Source: Sycon ciliatum (taxonomy: Eukaryota; Porifera; Calcarea; Leucosolenida; Sycettidae). Taken from it: 64,000 nucleotides of DNA. A model generated the notes under the pieces. The model searched no databases and had not been told where the DNA came from. It saw only the letters and a list, made by a program, of their open reading frames with translations. The position numbers were made by a program, and so were the translations under genes. Position 1 is the first letter of the stretch. The number at the start of each line of letters is the position of its first letter. The stretch is from the NCBI RefSeq assembly GCF_964019385.1, contig NC_088649.1:16402347-16466346 (forward strand). Reading direction: 5' to 3'. Below are positions 21,061-31,358 of this stretch, piece after piece.

Positions 21061-22712
21061 TGACCATCCCGACACCATCCTCTCATAAGCTAGACAGCAG
21101 GGCCCCCACATTATCCTAGCTGGCGATTTCAACGTGCACAACCAGGCTTGGTTGAACAGCTCAAAAACTACGCCTGCAGGCGAGGCTCTCGAAGATACCT
21201 GCTGCCCATCTTCTTTTTCAGCATGTTACCTGTGGAGACAACCCGCTAGAGCTCATAATGTCAACATTCACGTCCCCAGTAACTACACGTACACTTCCAC
21301 CCCTCGGTCGATCTGACCATGCAGTTGTACTCTCAGACGTTTCTGATGTGCTCCATAGACGTGAACCCCCCACCAGTATTTTGCTACAACAGGGCAGACT
21401 GGGATCGCGTCAGGGCGCACCTTCGCAGCGTGGAATGGGGTGATATCATCACGGAGGAATTTTCCTGTGAGCAAGTTACCGCTTCGATAACTGAAGCTGT
21501 TGCATAATTTGTCCCATCCAAAGTTCTGGAAACGAGGCCTTCCGATCCGGTATGGTGGACGCCTGAATGCACCCAGAAAGAGAGGGAGAAGAAAAAGCGC
21601 TGGCGCGACCGGAGAAAACACCCTTATGATCCAGCACTTCAGCAGGCATTCACCAATTCCGTGACTGTAACGATCGCCATTCAGTTCCGATCACGACGTG
21701 CAAAGGAGGACAGCCTCTGTGGCGGCCTCTCAACTGGGTCCCTCAGAGACAAACAGTGGTGGACGAAGTTGAAGAACGCAGCTGGCAACTGCACACAGCT
21801 AGAAATTCCCCTAATTGTCAACTCTTTCGGCCGCGAGTGGGCAACGAGCTCAGGGAAAGCCGAGGCATTTGCTCGCTTCTTCTCAAAGAAATGTAGCGTT
21901 GCCGGTCCGGACCTTGTGGAGGCTGACCTACTGGACCCTGCTCCCTCAGATGCTCAACCTCTTTGCACCATCCGCTTCCGCCCAGAGGCTGTGCGCCACC
22001 TCCTGGCAAAGCTCGAAGTCTCCAAGGCTACAGGGCCTGACAGTATTTCTGCTTGCGTCCCTAAGGAATGTGCTCACAACCTTGCAGAGCCACTGTCCAA
22101 GTTATTTGCCTTATGCTTCCGGTCTGGAGTCCAACCTAGGATGTGGAAGACGGCCAACGTGGTTTTGATCCACAAGCGATCTTCCCGCTCAACTACAGGC
22201 CCATATCCTTACTGTGCATAATCTCGAAAATCATTTTGAGGACCACCATCTGCTCACGTCGCACCAGTTTGGATTTCGCGGAGGCCTCGGAACATCAGAC
22301 ACTTTGCAAGCTCTCCAAACTGCCTGGGCAAGCGCTGTGGGCTGTGGAGGGCAGCGCGTATCCTTGCTGTGGACATCACAGGAGCATTTGATCGTGTCTC
22401 ACATGTCGGCCTCCTCCACAAGATGCGTAGCCTAGGCATCAATGGTCTGCTTCAGAGATGGCTGGCCTCGTCCCTCGACACCCGTTCCTTACAGTGCCTC
22501 GTTGGAGGCGTACGTTATCTACGTACATGACCACCGCTGGAGTCCCAGAGGGAAGCATTCTTGGACCAACACTTTTCAAGGCGTACGTCAACGACACGCT
22601 AGATGTTCTCGCTGACGTCGACAGCCACAGCAGCCCCTGGGGCATGAAATCGTTTTCGTCGTTCCCCTACGCAGTTGTAGGTTCTTTTACGTCCAATTCC
22701 CCGCTCTCCCAG
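21061..22712 (+). pseudogene. APE/RT LINE copy 2, 3' half (endonuclease end and RT)
   Basis: Continues the LINE after the THAP element: GDFNVHNQAW (21,123), GRSDHAVV (21,310), then VSKATGPDSIS (22,015), FRGGLGTSDT (22,275), and DITGAFDRVSH and GVPEGSILGP in other frames. Relative to copy 1 it has a short C run instead of C14 and a ~33-bp deletion after ISKI (near 22,233). It ends at CTCTCCCAG (22,712), the same point as copy 1. Confidence 0.88.
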
Positions 22713-23256
22713 GGAGAGTATGGCTACCATAGATTTTGGTATTCTGGATAGCTAGGGACAGAAAGCCTAGCAAGGGCCAACAATGTGAACTTGGCCAGCC
22801 TCAGCCGAGTTCAGCTCGTCGGAGCACTCCGGGAAAAAAATCCAGCCAAATGATCGAGTAGCATTACAGACTGGGCTACCAATGGACCCTCAAACCGCCA
22901 GCATCAGGATGCTTGCGATCATGAATCAGCTAAGGGAGACAGTGCATCTTCTTGTGGAAGATATTGCGGACCTGAAAAGTCTAACAGCCTCCAAAGAACA
23001 GAAAAAGGAAGCCACCATTGCGGACTTTCGAGAGGAGATTCGGGCTCTCCAGGAAAAGAACGTCTAATTCCAACGTGAAAGGAAGAATTATCGGAGCTAG
23101 TGTCAGTACGTGCTAGGGGGGATTCCTATGCATCCCGGATAGCCATTGAAGCACCAAGAGAATCCCCAGGTCCCCAGTCCGCCTTCTAGGCTGCGTTCGT
23201 TTTTGGCTTCCTGGTAGAGTAGAATCACTCTATCGATGGAGGTAGACGGTAGAGGT
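22713..23256 (+). other. Extra segment in block B with a coiled-coil frame
   Basis: Block A joins directly across this point. Inside, 22,882-23,067 encodes MDPQTASIRMLAIMNQL..., a 61-residue helix-rich sequence with heptad-like leucines and charged runs. It might be the coiled coil of a LINE ORF1 or a gag. No target duplication is visible, so I cannot tell an insertion in B from a deletion in A. Confidence 0.35.
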
Positions 23257-23259
23257 TCA

Positions 23260-24430
23260 GGGGTTTTACGTCGGGCCCTAGACGACGGCTACAAAGGCCA
23301 ACTGGACAACAAAGAAGGTGACGCCTAAGAGAATGTTTTATGATTTTGCGCATGCTTATAATGTGATAGTGACGTCAGTTCGCTACAGTACTCCCCCGCC
23401 ATTGGTGAGGCCGGGAGGCGCGAAGCACGATAAACAAGAAAAAGAGAGAAAAGAAAGGAAGCGCGGCATGTACAAGGCGGAAAGGCAAAAATAGAATACA
23501 ATATGTACAAGAGAGCGCTGCGTGTATGAAGTTTGTTGATAACGTGGCAGCAAAGACCAAAACAAAACTCAGAAAGCAGAAAGTGGAAAAGAGAGAGATG
23601 CATGACAGAGGCGGGTGTCAGAATTGGAAAGAAAGAAAAGAGGAAATGTATGCGTGACAGAGGAGTGTTATCATGTAAGAGGCGGCTGCAACGTACCAGT
23701 CACTGAGTACAGGAAACACTGGGGCGAGGCGTGCCGTGTAAGGCGAGGCCTCATGGAGGCGTGCGTACCTCCAAGTCCTGTGCCGGGCATATGCCTGCAA
23801 ACTGATACTTGGGATGGAGGTGGCCAATTTCCAGTTTGAGGCCAGGATGAATACAAAAGACGAAGACGACTGAACGATGTGCTGTGACAGGATAGCGGGT
23901 TATCCAGGTGGGCCGGGAGGTCGGCAGGGGCCACACTAGCTCCGAGGCTGGATTCAGTTTCGAGATGGTGAGGCTCAAGTTTTACAGTCAACAGTCCGCG
24001 ATTGACTGGATCCCGAGAGTTGAGGCGAGCAGGGAACTGCGGCAAGCCGAGCTCAGGGATGGCATGATGAAAACTCCGAAGAGCGCATGTCGGGGGTCAC
24101 CAATTTAGGGTTTTAGGGTTTTAGCAGTCCGAGGCGGATCCAGTGTCGAATGATGCTGAGATTCAAGTTTTATGTTACCGGCCGGCGATTGACGGCAACC
24201 CAAGAGTTGAGACGAGCAGGAAACTGCGGCGAGAGCTCAGGGATGGCACGCATCGGGCAAACTCCGAAGTGGGCAGCGTGTGGGGTCACCAGTTTAGGGC
24301 TGTATGTTGCGCTCTAGTCGACGGCTTCTATGGCCAACCGGACAACAAAGAAGTTGAGGCCAAAGAGAACGTTTTTTTCTTACGCCTGACTATAATGTGA
24401 TAGTGACGTCAGGTCGATACAGAGGTATCT
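23260..24430. repeat. LTR-like direct repeat pair with internal tandem copies
   Basis: About 115 bp at 23,276-23,390 (ACGACGGCT...GGCCAACTGGACAACAAAG...ATAATGTGATAGTGACGTCAG) recurs, diverged, at 24,317-24,418. Between them a ~180-bp unit (GAGTTGAGRCGAGCAGG, CTCAGGGATGGCA, GGGGTCACCARTTTAGGG) is present twice (about 23,935-24,110 and 24,122-24,300). This could be the remains of a short LTR element. Block A contains only one copy (6,985-7,060). Confidence 0.4.
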
Positions 24431-24615
24431 GTACGCGAAATTTTTTTCTTCTGTATTGAGTTGTGTACAACTACAGTCTGTATCGGCTATTGAGTGACCG
24501 GATATAAGAATATATCGGCTACAGTGATATTCAGTTTCCTCTGAGACAAAAATGCGATAATACTCATAAAAAGGACACACTTCAGGCTCATTACAAACAT
24601 CTTGAAAGTTTTTGT

Positions 24616-24654
24616 CTTCACAAGTATACTTTCAAGCCTTCTCATCAGGTGAAA
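24616..24654 (-). ncRNA. Hammerhead ribozyme motif, minus-strand arm
   Basis: Mirror image of the plus-strand motif: TTTCAC, CTGATGA, GAAGGCTT, GAAA, AGTATACT, T, GTGAAG read from 24,654 down to 24,616. Features and doubts are as for the plus arm. Confidence 0.55.
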
Positions 24655-24704
24655 TACAGGCAAGGGAAAAGGAACAGGTTCCTGTTCCTTTTCCCTTGCC
24701 TGTA

Positions 24705-24743
24705 TTTCACCTGATGAGAAGGCTTGAAAGTATACTTGTGAAG
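24705..24743 (+). ncRNA. Hammerhead ribozyme motif, plus-strand arm
   Basis: Stem I TTTCAC (24,705-24,710) with GTGAAG (24,738-24,743), five Watson-Crick pairs and one U-G. Core CTGATGA 24,711-24,717, stem II region GAAGGCTT (8 nt, weak pairing), core GAAA 24,726-24,729, minimal stem III AGT/ACT, predicted cleavage after U24,737. Type I minimal hammerheads are typical of PLEs. The weak stem II means activity is uncertain. Confidence 0.6.
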
Positions 24744-25204
24744 ACAAAAACTTTCAAGATGTTTGTAATGAGCCTGAAGTGTGTCCTTGTTATGAGTATT
24801 ATTACAGTGATATTGGTAAGAAATATCAAGAGCAATACACCACACCGCCACATTGCGCTCTTGGCCGACCCAAACTCTGCACTCACATCACCAACCCCAC
24901 AGAAACAGATGTCTGGAGGGTCATTGTCAATATAAATCCATATACCGGAATTGTCCTCTTGTAATTTTCGCTGCTGTTATTTCGCTATCTTTCGCTGGTT
25001 TTGTAAACCTGAAACACTGACATGACATTTCGGAATCGTAGGAAAGCATGATTCATATTTTGGAGAGCAGCAAGTCGTCACAGAGCAAGGCTGTCAACGC
25101 TGCAAACAAATAGGAGCGAACTTTTTTTCATTATTCGTCCACCAGGCGCAATGAGAAGAAACACACTGCCCTCACATCTCGTTGTAGCTATTTTTCAGTT
25201 CAGA

Positions 25205-27317
25205 CATTGACAGATCAGGACAATGGCACCCAGGAGCAAGAAGAGTGGAAAATGAATAGCAATAGCAGCTAGCGTGTCGAAGCTTCCCCATGATGTCAAA
25301 ACTCCATGGCTACCGGCAGTGGCCATGATCATCCTTAGCAGATGGATGGTCCTTCGTAGCTGTCTACATACAACTGTATCTGATACAAGGCTGCTCTTGG
25401 TTCTGCACGGGTTTCGGTACAGGGTGGATGAAGATCCACATTTTCGCTTACGTTGGTTGCAACCAACTCGTGAGCGTGATCAGGTATCGGTCATAAAGAG
25501 TGGGGAAGGGTACCTAAGATCAACCAACGAGATGCCACTGGGCACTGGCGGATAATCATCGAAAAGGTGGCAGATTCTGCTCGAAAAGCAGTGAAGTTGG
25601 CAGAACGATACAAACCTTATGGCGAGCAATTTGTCGAATTTTGCTCCATTTCTTTATCCACATACCAAACATGCATGAAATTTACAAGAAAAAGTACCGA
25701 ATTCTGCCAATTTTCTGCCGGTATGATCCGCATATGCCTAGATGCCACATCCCGAAAACCCATTCGACGCATCTTAAAAGAACAGAACTACGCCAAAAAA
25801 ACGCCTTTTTACGATACATGCACAACATGACTTACAGGTTTCTCAATTCGGTTGTCGCGTCAAACAGCCCGGCAGGTAGGTCAACAAGTTTATTCTCCAA
25901 CAAATCTCTGGGAGAACAAAGTAGATTTTGGATAGGATGTATAATTATCACTTCCCGGAAGAATCTCGTAATACTCTTTATACCGTGCTATACACATTTA
26001 CCGCATATCAAAATAACAGAACTACCCAAAAAATCTCTTTTTCGATATATGCACCCCATGACTTGGATAAGATGTACATAGTGTAGTATCCCTGCCTTGC
26101 TTGTAACATATCCTCGTACGTTAGCGTATCCCAATACGTTAGCGTATGTGGTCTGTTGCCGATAAAAGCTGCTAGCCATTTCCGTTTTCATGGGATTTTA
26201 TGACAACAACAAAGCCGAACAGAAGAGCTATTTAACCTCCAGGTGTGTACCGGAGAAAGTTCTTTTTATTGCCGCTTCTTTTTTCAAAGAGAATTGGTGA
26301 GCACACATGCTCATTCCCTGGGCACTGCAAATTCATTTTCATTTCTCAGAATCATTTTCAACGTTTTTGGCAAATTGCCCTCATCAGGATGCTATATGAA
26401 GTGGAAGTCTGCAAAGGGGAAGTTATATACATCAATTTCGTGTTCTTAGGTGTCATGCATGTTCTCACATGCAACGGGAAGACTTTGTGGTAGTAAAATA
26501 GATATTTCGCAAACAACAAAAAGACAGCTCTTTCTCTTCCTTTCGAAGAACCAAACTTGCCGAGCCTCACCGAAAGCAAACTCTGAAAAAGCCCTACACC
26601 AGTACGGGATTCAGCGCAGAGCAAAACATAATTATGAGTCATTATACAATGCATGCAGTGTAGCCATGAAAACTGGTGAATAAAGAATGCAGTAGATTGG
26701 CAGCACGTGACCAAGAGTACATAACCCCCCAGAGTGTGCAACTCCCACATACCCTGTTGTCCCGACAGAATTTCAAGTTGACGTCATTATTTATGACGCA
26801 ATGCTCCTTGCAGCAGTGATTTACAACATGTGTACGGGTGTCAACGCATCACACGTTTTTCTTTGCAATAATTTGTACAGGATCGATCGGCTTCGGTCAA
26901 CCACAGGTTCCGGATTCGTCTGATAATCCGTGTACAGTGCGCATTGCATCATCAAAATGACGTCAACTTGAAATTCTGTCGGGACAGCACCCATAGTGGA
27001 GTTGCACACTCTGGGGGGTTATGTACTCTTGACGTGACCCATCGTACCGCAGTACGCGACGGCGTCGCGGCTTAGAAATGAAAGGAAACACTGCGAGAAA
27101 AGACAAAACGAAAATACCCTTTGTCAAAACTAACTTAGAAGAAACAAACAAAAGGCGACCAAGAATCATTTTGAGAGTCAACGTCAATACTCTTGTGCAG
27201 TTGTGCAAATTCTTGTCTTGCACGGTGCAACGCAAGAAACAAACAACCCACGAAATGACTCGTGAACTAACTGTAGGCTAAATCACTACATGTACGCAAA
27301 GTTGCGTTCCAAAACGA
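25205..27317 (+). repeat. Block B copy of the mosaic 7,080-9,755
   Basis: Near-identical to block A except that it lacks the 883-bp CAC element (empty site at about 26,472) and contains a 320-bp MITE. It includes the shared middle segment (25,745-25,935). No gene is supported. Confidence 0.85.
26712..27031. mobile_element. 320-bp MITE with CAAGAGTACATAACCCCCC ends
   Basis: The left and right ends are inverted repeats of ~85 bp (AAGAGTACATAACCCCCCAG, then AATTTCAAGTTGACGTCAT). Flanks repeat ACGTGAC (26,705-26,711; 27,032-27,038), or 8 bp if the shared C is counted. Block A has the empty site at about 9,465. The 5'-CA/TG-3' ends and 7-8 bp duplication fit hAT or P-type elements. A degraded relative lies at 56,165-56,250. 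Confidence 0.85.
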
Positions 27318-28365
27318 GAGAGCTTGGAAGCTCAGGGCCCTGCGCTATGCTTTGTTGCCTAGCTCATCGTGCATGCTGTTAGAACTGATGGAAATGCTTT
27401 TTCCTTTGATTACCTACATCATTGTCTTGCAAAAACGTTTCAATGAGATACTGAAGTTCAAGTAACGTCTTCTGCATAGCTATGGGACCGGCGCTGGCTC
27501 TGCCGATCACGGGCGTTCTGGAGTCAACGGGATGTCTGACCTGACGTTTCCTGGGACCGGCGCTGACTCTGCCGATCACGGGCGTTCTTCTTCTTCTTAT
27601 TATTATTATACTGACGGCAACTAACATCCATTCTGATTGCATTTACTTGCCTCCCTACTTCGAATTTTTTTTCAGAAAATCTCCCCATTCACTCAGGAGT
27701 CGTTTACATAATATGACTCCCTGCTATACATCTACATGACTGTATATACGTTATAATTATTATGCTATCGGCCTGCATGCGATTCCCGGGTTGGTCGACC
27801 GGCGGCCCAGCCAGCCTGCTAGTAGGATCTCGGCCTCGCACACAAATTGTGCGAGATTTATGAGTGTCAGTTGTCATGTTGTCAAGGAGGGAGTGTGCGA
27901 GATTTACGAGTGTGATTTTGAGTGTGATTGGACAGGACACTGCGCTGAAATAGAATGAGTGTTGTTGTGATAACATCATTTACGAGTGTGTTGTTACAAT
28001 ACAGTGTTTGTTGTGCGTGTTTGTCGGATACGCCGATAAAATCAGTTGCATAGATAATACTTACGTTGTTGCTTGCATTCTCGCTCTCCACAGCAACTCC
28101 ACTGCGTGCTGCGTTCTATGTATTCCTATTCTGTACACTGACTCTCTCTGACAGGGTTTGCTGTCACCCTGTCTCTGGGCGCAAGCACCCTCTGACAGAC
28201 CAAACTGATTTGCTTCATCTCCACAATATTTATCTCCTTTCGATTTGAATTTCTGTTTGTTCTGCACTCTGATTTTTCCTTGTTGCACCTGCGCTTTTGT
28301 ATGCGGAACTTTGCTGTCACCATCGCGTCACCATTATTTATATCCATGGTTACGTTGTGGTATGA
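27318..28365. other. Unassigned, with short direct repeats
   Basis: A repeat end (GAGAGCTTGGAAGCTCAGGG...) lies at 27,320-27,400 with relatives at 46,226-46,480 and 50,401. A 68-bp tandem pair (GGGACCGGCGCTG, GCCGATCACGGGCGTTCT) is at 27,483-27,590. GTGTGCGAGATTTA is repeated at 27,848-27,915. The latter part may belong to the 5' LTR of the following gag element, but I could not define LTR ends. Confidence 0.35.
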
Positions 28366-28553
28366 CTCATCGATGCATCATGCATGATCATTCTGCTTTT
28401 TTACGCGTACACTTCGATATGCATGCACGCACACTGCAGTACACGTAAGCCAATGCACGCACGCGGGCACGTTTTGCTGATGGCAGCGATTTGGCGATCG
28501 TTGTTGTTGTTGTTTTCTGGTTGATTTGAGAGTATGGTTGAAACCAATAAGTA
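28366..28553 (+). repeat. Left copy of a ~186-bp direct repeat flanking gag
   Basis: The segment from CATCATGCATGATCATTC to GTTGAAACCAATAAGTA recurs at 29,412-29,599. The pair brackets a BEL/Pao-type gag, so these are probably parts of the element's LTRs, though TG...CA ends are not visible. Confidence 0.55.
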
Positions 28554-28699
28554 GATTATAGCAATAAAAACTGCTTAATGGCAGTTTTCTAAAAAAAAAA
28601 GTTATTGTGTTCTAGTCCATGGACCCCGTCGAAAAAGTAAGAAATTAACGAAATGTGATAGCCGAAAATTAAAATTTCACACAAAACCTGACGTCGTCA

Positions 28700-29410
28700 G
28701 CGTCAAACTCACAGTTGAGTACACTGTCGTCAGTGTCGACCAGTGGCAGCTCTGCCAGAGTGAAGCTGCCGAAACTAGAGCTCGGCAAGTTTGGTGGCAA
28801 CGCTATGGAGTGGCTGCATTTCTTTGATGTGTTCAAGTCGCTGATCCACTCCAATAGCGGCTTGACAGATACGGATAAGTTCACATACCTACATAGCAGT
28901 GTTTACGGAGCAGCAGCAGCAGTGATCAGTGGTTTGAGCCTCACAGAGGCGAATTATGCAGCGGCAGTCAAGTGTCTAGAGCAGCGGTACGGAGATCCGC
29001 AGCGTATAATCAGTGCGCACATGGATGCCCTGCTGAACCTGCCAGGTATCAGCAATGAGCATGATCTGTCGGGCCTCCGCAAATTGCTGGACAGTGTAGT
29101 GAACCACGTGCGGTCGCTGGAGAATATGGGTCGGAAGACCGAGCACTATGGAGATATGTTTGCCCCAATTCTTCTGCAGAAACTGCCAAAGGCGGTGCGC
29201 CTGGATGTGTGCAAAGGTGTAGGCGATGCGTCCTTCTCGTTGCAAGAAGTCCTGTGGCAGTTGCGGGAAGAAATACGAACCGGGGAACGCTGTTCCTATG
29301 TGTCCAGCGTCCAAAGTGGCACCAGAGAGCCAAGCCGGGGCGCCATGGCAACAGCGGCATCACTCAACACCACAGTGCACAATATCACATGTATCTACTG
29401 TGGGTGGGAC
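28700..29410 (+). pseudogene. BEL/Pao LTR retrotransposon Gag fragment (DUF1759-like)
   Basis: The frame has KLPKLELGKFGGNAMEWLHF (the KLPKLEL.KF.G...W..F signature of Pao gag). It then has DKFTYLHSSVYGAA, ISGLSLTEANYAAAVKCL and QRYGDPQRIISAHMDALLNL, then a zinc-knuckle start ITCIYCGWDHA. This is the aspartic-type LTR element's structural protein, which coats RNA in particles. There is no ATG before the conserved core, and the frame runs directly into the right direct repeat at 29,412 before the knuckle is complete. Protease, RT and integrase are deleted. Confidence 0.85.
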
Positions 29411-29411
29411 C

Positions 29412-29599
29412 ACGCTACCATCATGCATGATCATTCTGCTTTTCTACTCGTACACTTCGATATGCATGCACGCACACTGCAGTACACGTAAGCCAATGCA
29501 CGCACGCGGGCACGTTTTGCTGATGGCAGCGATTTGGCGATCGTTGTTGTTGTTGTTTTCTGGTTGATTTGAGAGTATGGTTGAAACCAATAAGTAAAT
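29412..29599 (+). repeat. Right copy of the ~186-bp direct repeat
   Basis: Matches 28,366-28,553 with a few substitutions. It begins abruptly within the gag frame, so the internal region of the element was lost between gag and this repeat. Confidence 0.55.
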
Positions 29600-29783
29600 A
29601 CAGTCTTCTAGTTGTCTCCACGAAAAGGCCAGGAAATCGCGCTACAACAGGGGTCTGAAGACCGCGTAGTTTTTAGTTGTGGTCGATAATTTCACACAAA
29701 TCCACACAATTTTTGTTACTGCACTGAATGCATTCCCCCGATACACTTCGCATATATACTCATTCTCTTGATGGTACCGTACT
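29600..29783. other. Short spacer with a SINE-like scrap
   Basis: 29,727-29,760 (GCATTCCCCCGATACACTTC) matches the family C SINE-like units at 50,540 and 50,810. Nothing else is recognised. Confidence 0.4.
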
Positions 29784-31358
29784 CATACTAACGCACAGCG
29801 GTGCTTGCAATACTAGCTCTGGCATTGGACCAGAATATTGCATATTGTATGCGGCAATTGTTGCCTATCTCCTGGTAATACAACGCGTAATGGCTCCCAG
29901 GTCGGCTTGTTGTGTGGTTGCAAACAATAATTAACCCTTTGTGACCCCATCGATCGATATCGATCGATTGGTATAGTTTCTTTCTTGAAGGAATGCGCAA
30001 TGGAACTTGTAAAGACACTATCTCAGCTCTTTGCTTCCAACACGGAGTTCTACCTGGAAATGTCTTCCACGAGCGGCGTCGGCTTCGGGTCATAAAGGGT
30101 ACATGAGATCATTCAACGAGATGCAATATCCCGAAATCCCATTTGCCAAATCTCAAAAGAACTACGACAACAACGCCTTTTTACGGTACATTCACAACAT
30201 GACTTACAGTTCTTCTAATTTGGTTGTTGCTTGGAACAGCCCGTCAGGTAGGTGAACAAGTTGATTATAGGCCAAATTTCTGGGAGAACAAAGTAGAATT
30301 TGGATAGGATGTATGATCCTGGAAGAATATTGCGTGCTAGTTTGTAGGTGGAGTGTGTGGATCACATGGAACTTGTAAAGACACTATCTCAGCTCTTTGC
30401 TTCCAACACGGAGTTCTACCTGGAAAAAGTCTTCCACGGGCGGTGTCAGCTTTGGGTCATAAAGGGTACATGAGATCAATCAACAAGATGCCATATCCCG
30501 AAATCCCATTTGCTACATCTCAAAAGAACTACGACAAAAAGGCCTTTTTACGGTACATTCACAACATGACTTACAGTTTTTGTAATTTGGTTGTGGCTTT
30601 GAACAGCCCGTCAGGTAGGTGAACAAGTTGATTATCGTCCAAATCTCTGGGAAAACAAAGTAGAATTTGGATAGGATGTATGATCTTGGAAGAATATTGC
30701 GTGCTAGTTTGTAGGTGGAGTGTGTGGATTACAGTGAGGGCTGCGTCCCACCAGCCTGTATAGATTCACACAAAGTGTGAGTTTCGAAGTCTGAAGAAAA
30801 TGTTGAACGGTTTCTGCTGGGATGACCACTACACCATAGCTCAGTGGTTACAGCATCGCTGGCTACAAGCGAGGGTCCCTGGTTCGAGTCTTGGTGGGGT
30901 CAGGCAATTTGTTCTTCAGACTGCTCCTGCTGCCATTGCCGTCGTTGCCGATCTTGTCATTCTTCTAGTTGATGCAGTTCCTGTCACTGCCATGCCAGTA
31001 AGTGTCTTGTCCGGTTGTTTTTCCGGTGGTCTAGTTAATTGTGAGGTGACGTTGCTTTGTGTGGATGCCGCTGCGTTAGATCATCTTGTACCAGGATGAT
31101 TCTTTGCTGGACGATGGCAGCGTCTAAAGCACTGACAGCGGCAATGGCTAGGGTCCACACGACTAGCCATTTGGTATCGGTTGTGTCCACCGCACATGCT
31201 GATTTTTCTGATGTATGAGTCGTCCATTGCTAGTCATTTTGTTTGAGCATCCTGATTGTTGTGCTGTGTATTCAGATGATTTTGTTCGATTGTGTCATGT
31301 GTACGCAGTGCTAGATTCTCGCCGGGCAATTGTTGCCCCAGTTAGTGTCGGCATTGGC
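29784..31358 (+). repeat. 1,575-bp tandem duplication, unit 1
   Basis: Unit 1 starts at CATACTAACGCACAGCGG; the same sequence begins unit 2 at 31,359. Contents: the 12.5-kb segment copy, the first ~46 bp of the piggyBac MITE (29,938-29,983), a chimeric RT fragment plus middle (29,984-30,365), a second RT fragment/middle (30,366-30,780), tRNA-like head (A box 30,837-30,847, B box 30,881-30,891) and PLE endonuclease end cut at 31,314. Confidence 0.92.

Larger units (their letters stand above)
24559..24800. repeat. 242-bp near-perfect palindrome carrying two opposed hammerhead motifs
   Basis: Arms 24,559-24,678 and 24,681-24,800 are inverted copies with a 2-bp spacer (24,679-24,680) and very few mismatches. 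Both arms derive from the PLE 3' region seen at 3,717-3,830. Outside the left arm, homology to that region continues (CTCTGAGACAAAAATGCGA read in reverse); the right flank diverges. The paired 87-aa and 108-aa frames with identical starts are products of the symmetry. Confidence 0.93.

Noticed and set aside
24100..24126. TTTTAGGG repeats as interstitial telomere sequence
   Set aside because: Only two or three imperfect copies, within a larger tandem repeat.
24487..24935. Two opposite ORFs with identical N-termini
   Set aside because: Created by the palindrome; the sequence is PLE 3' non-coding region.
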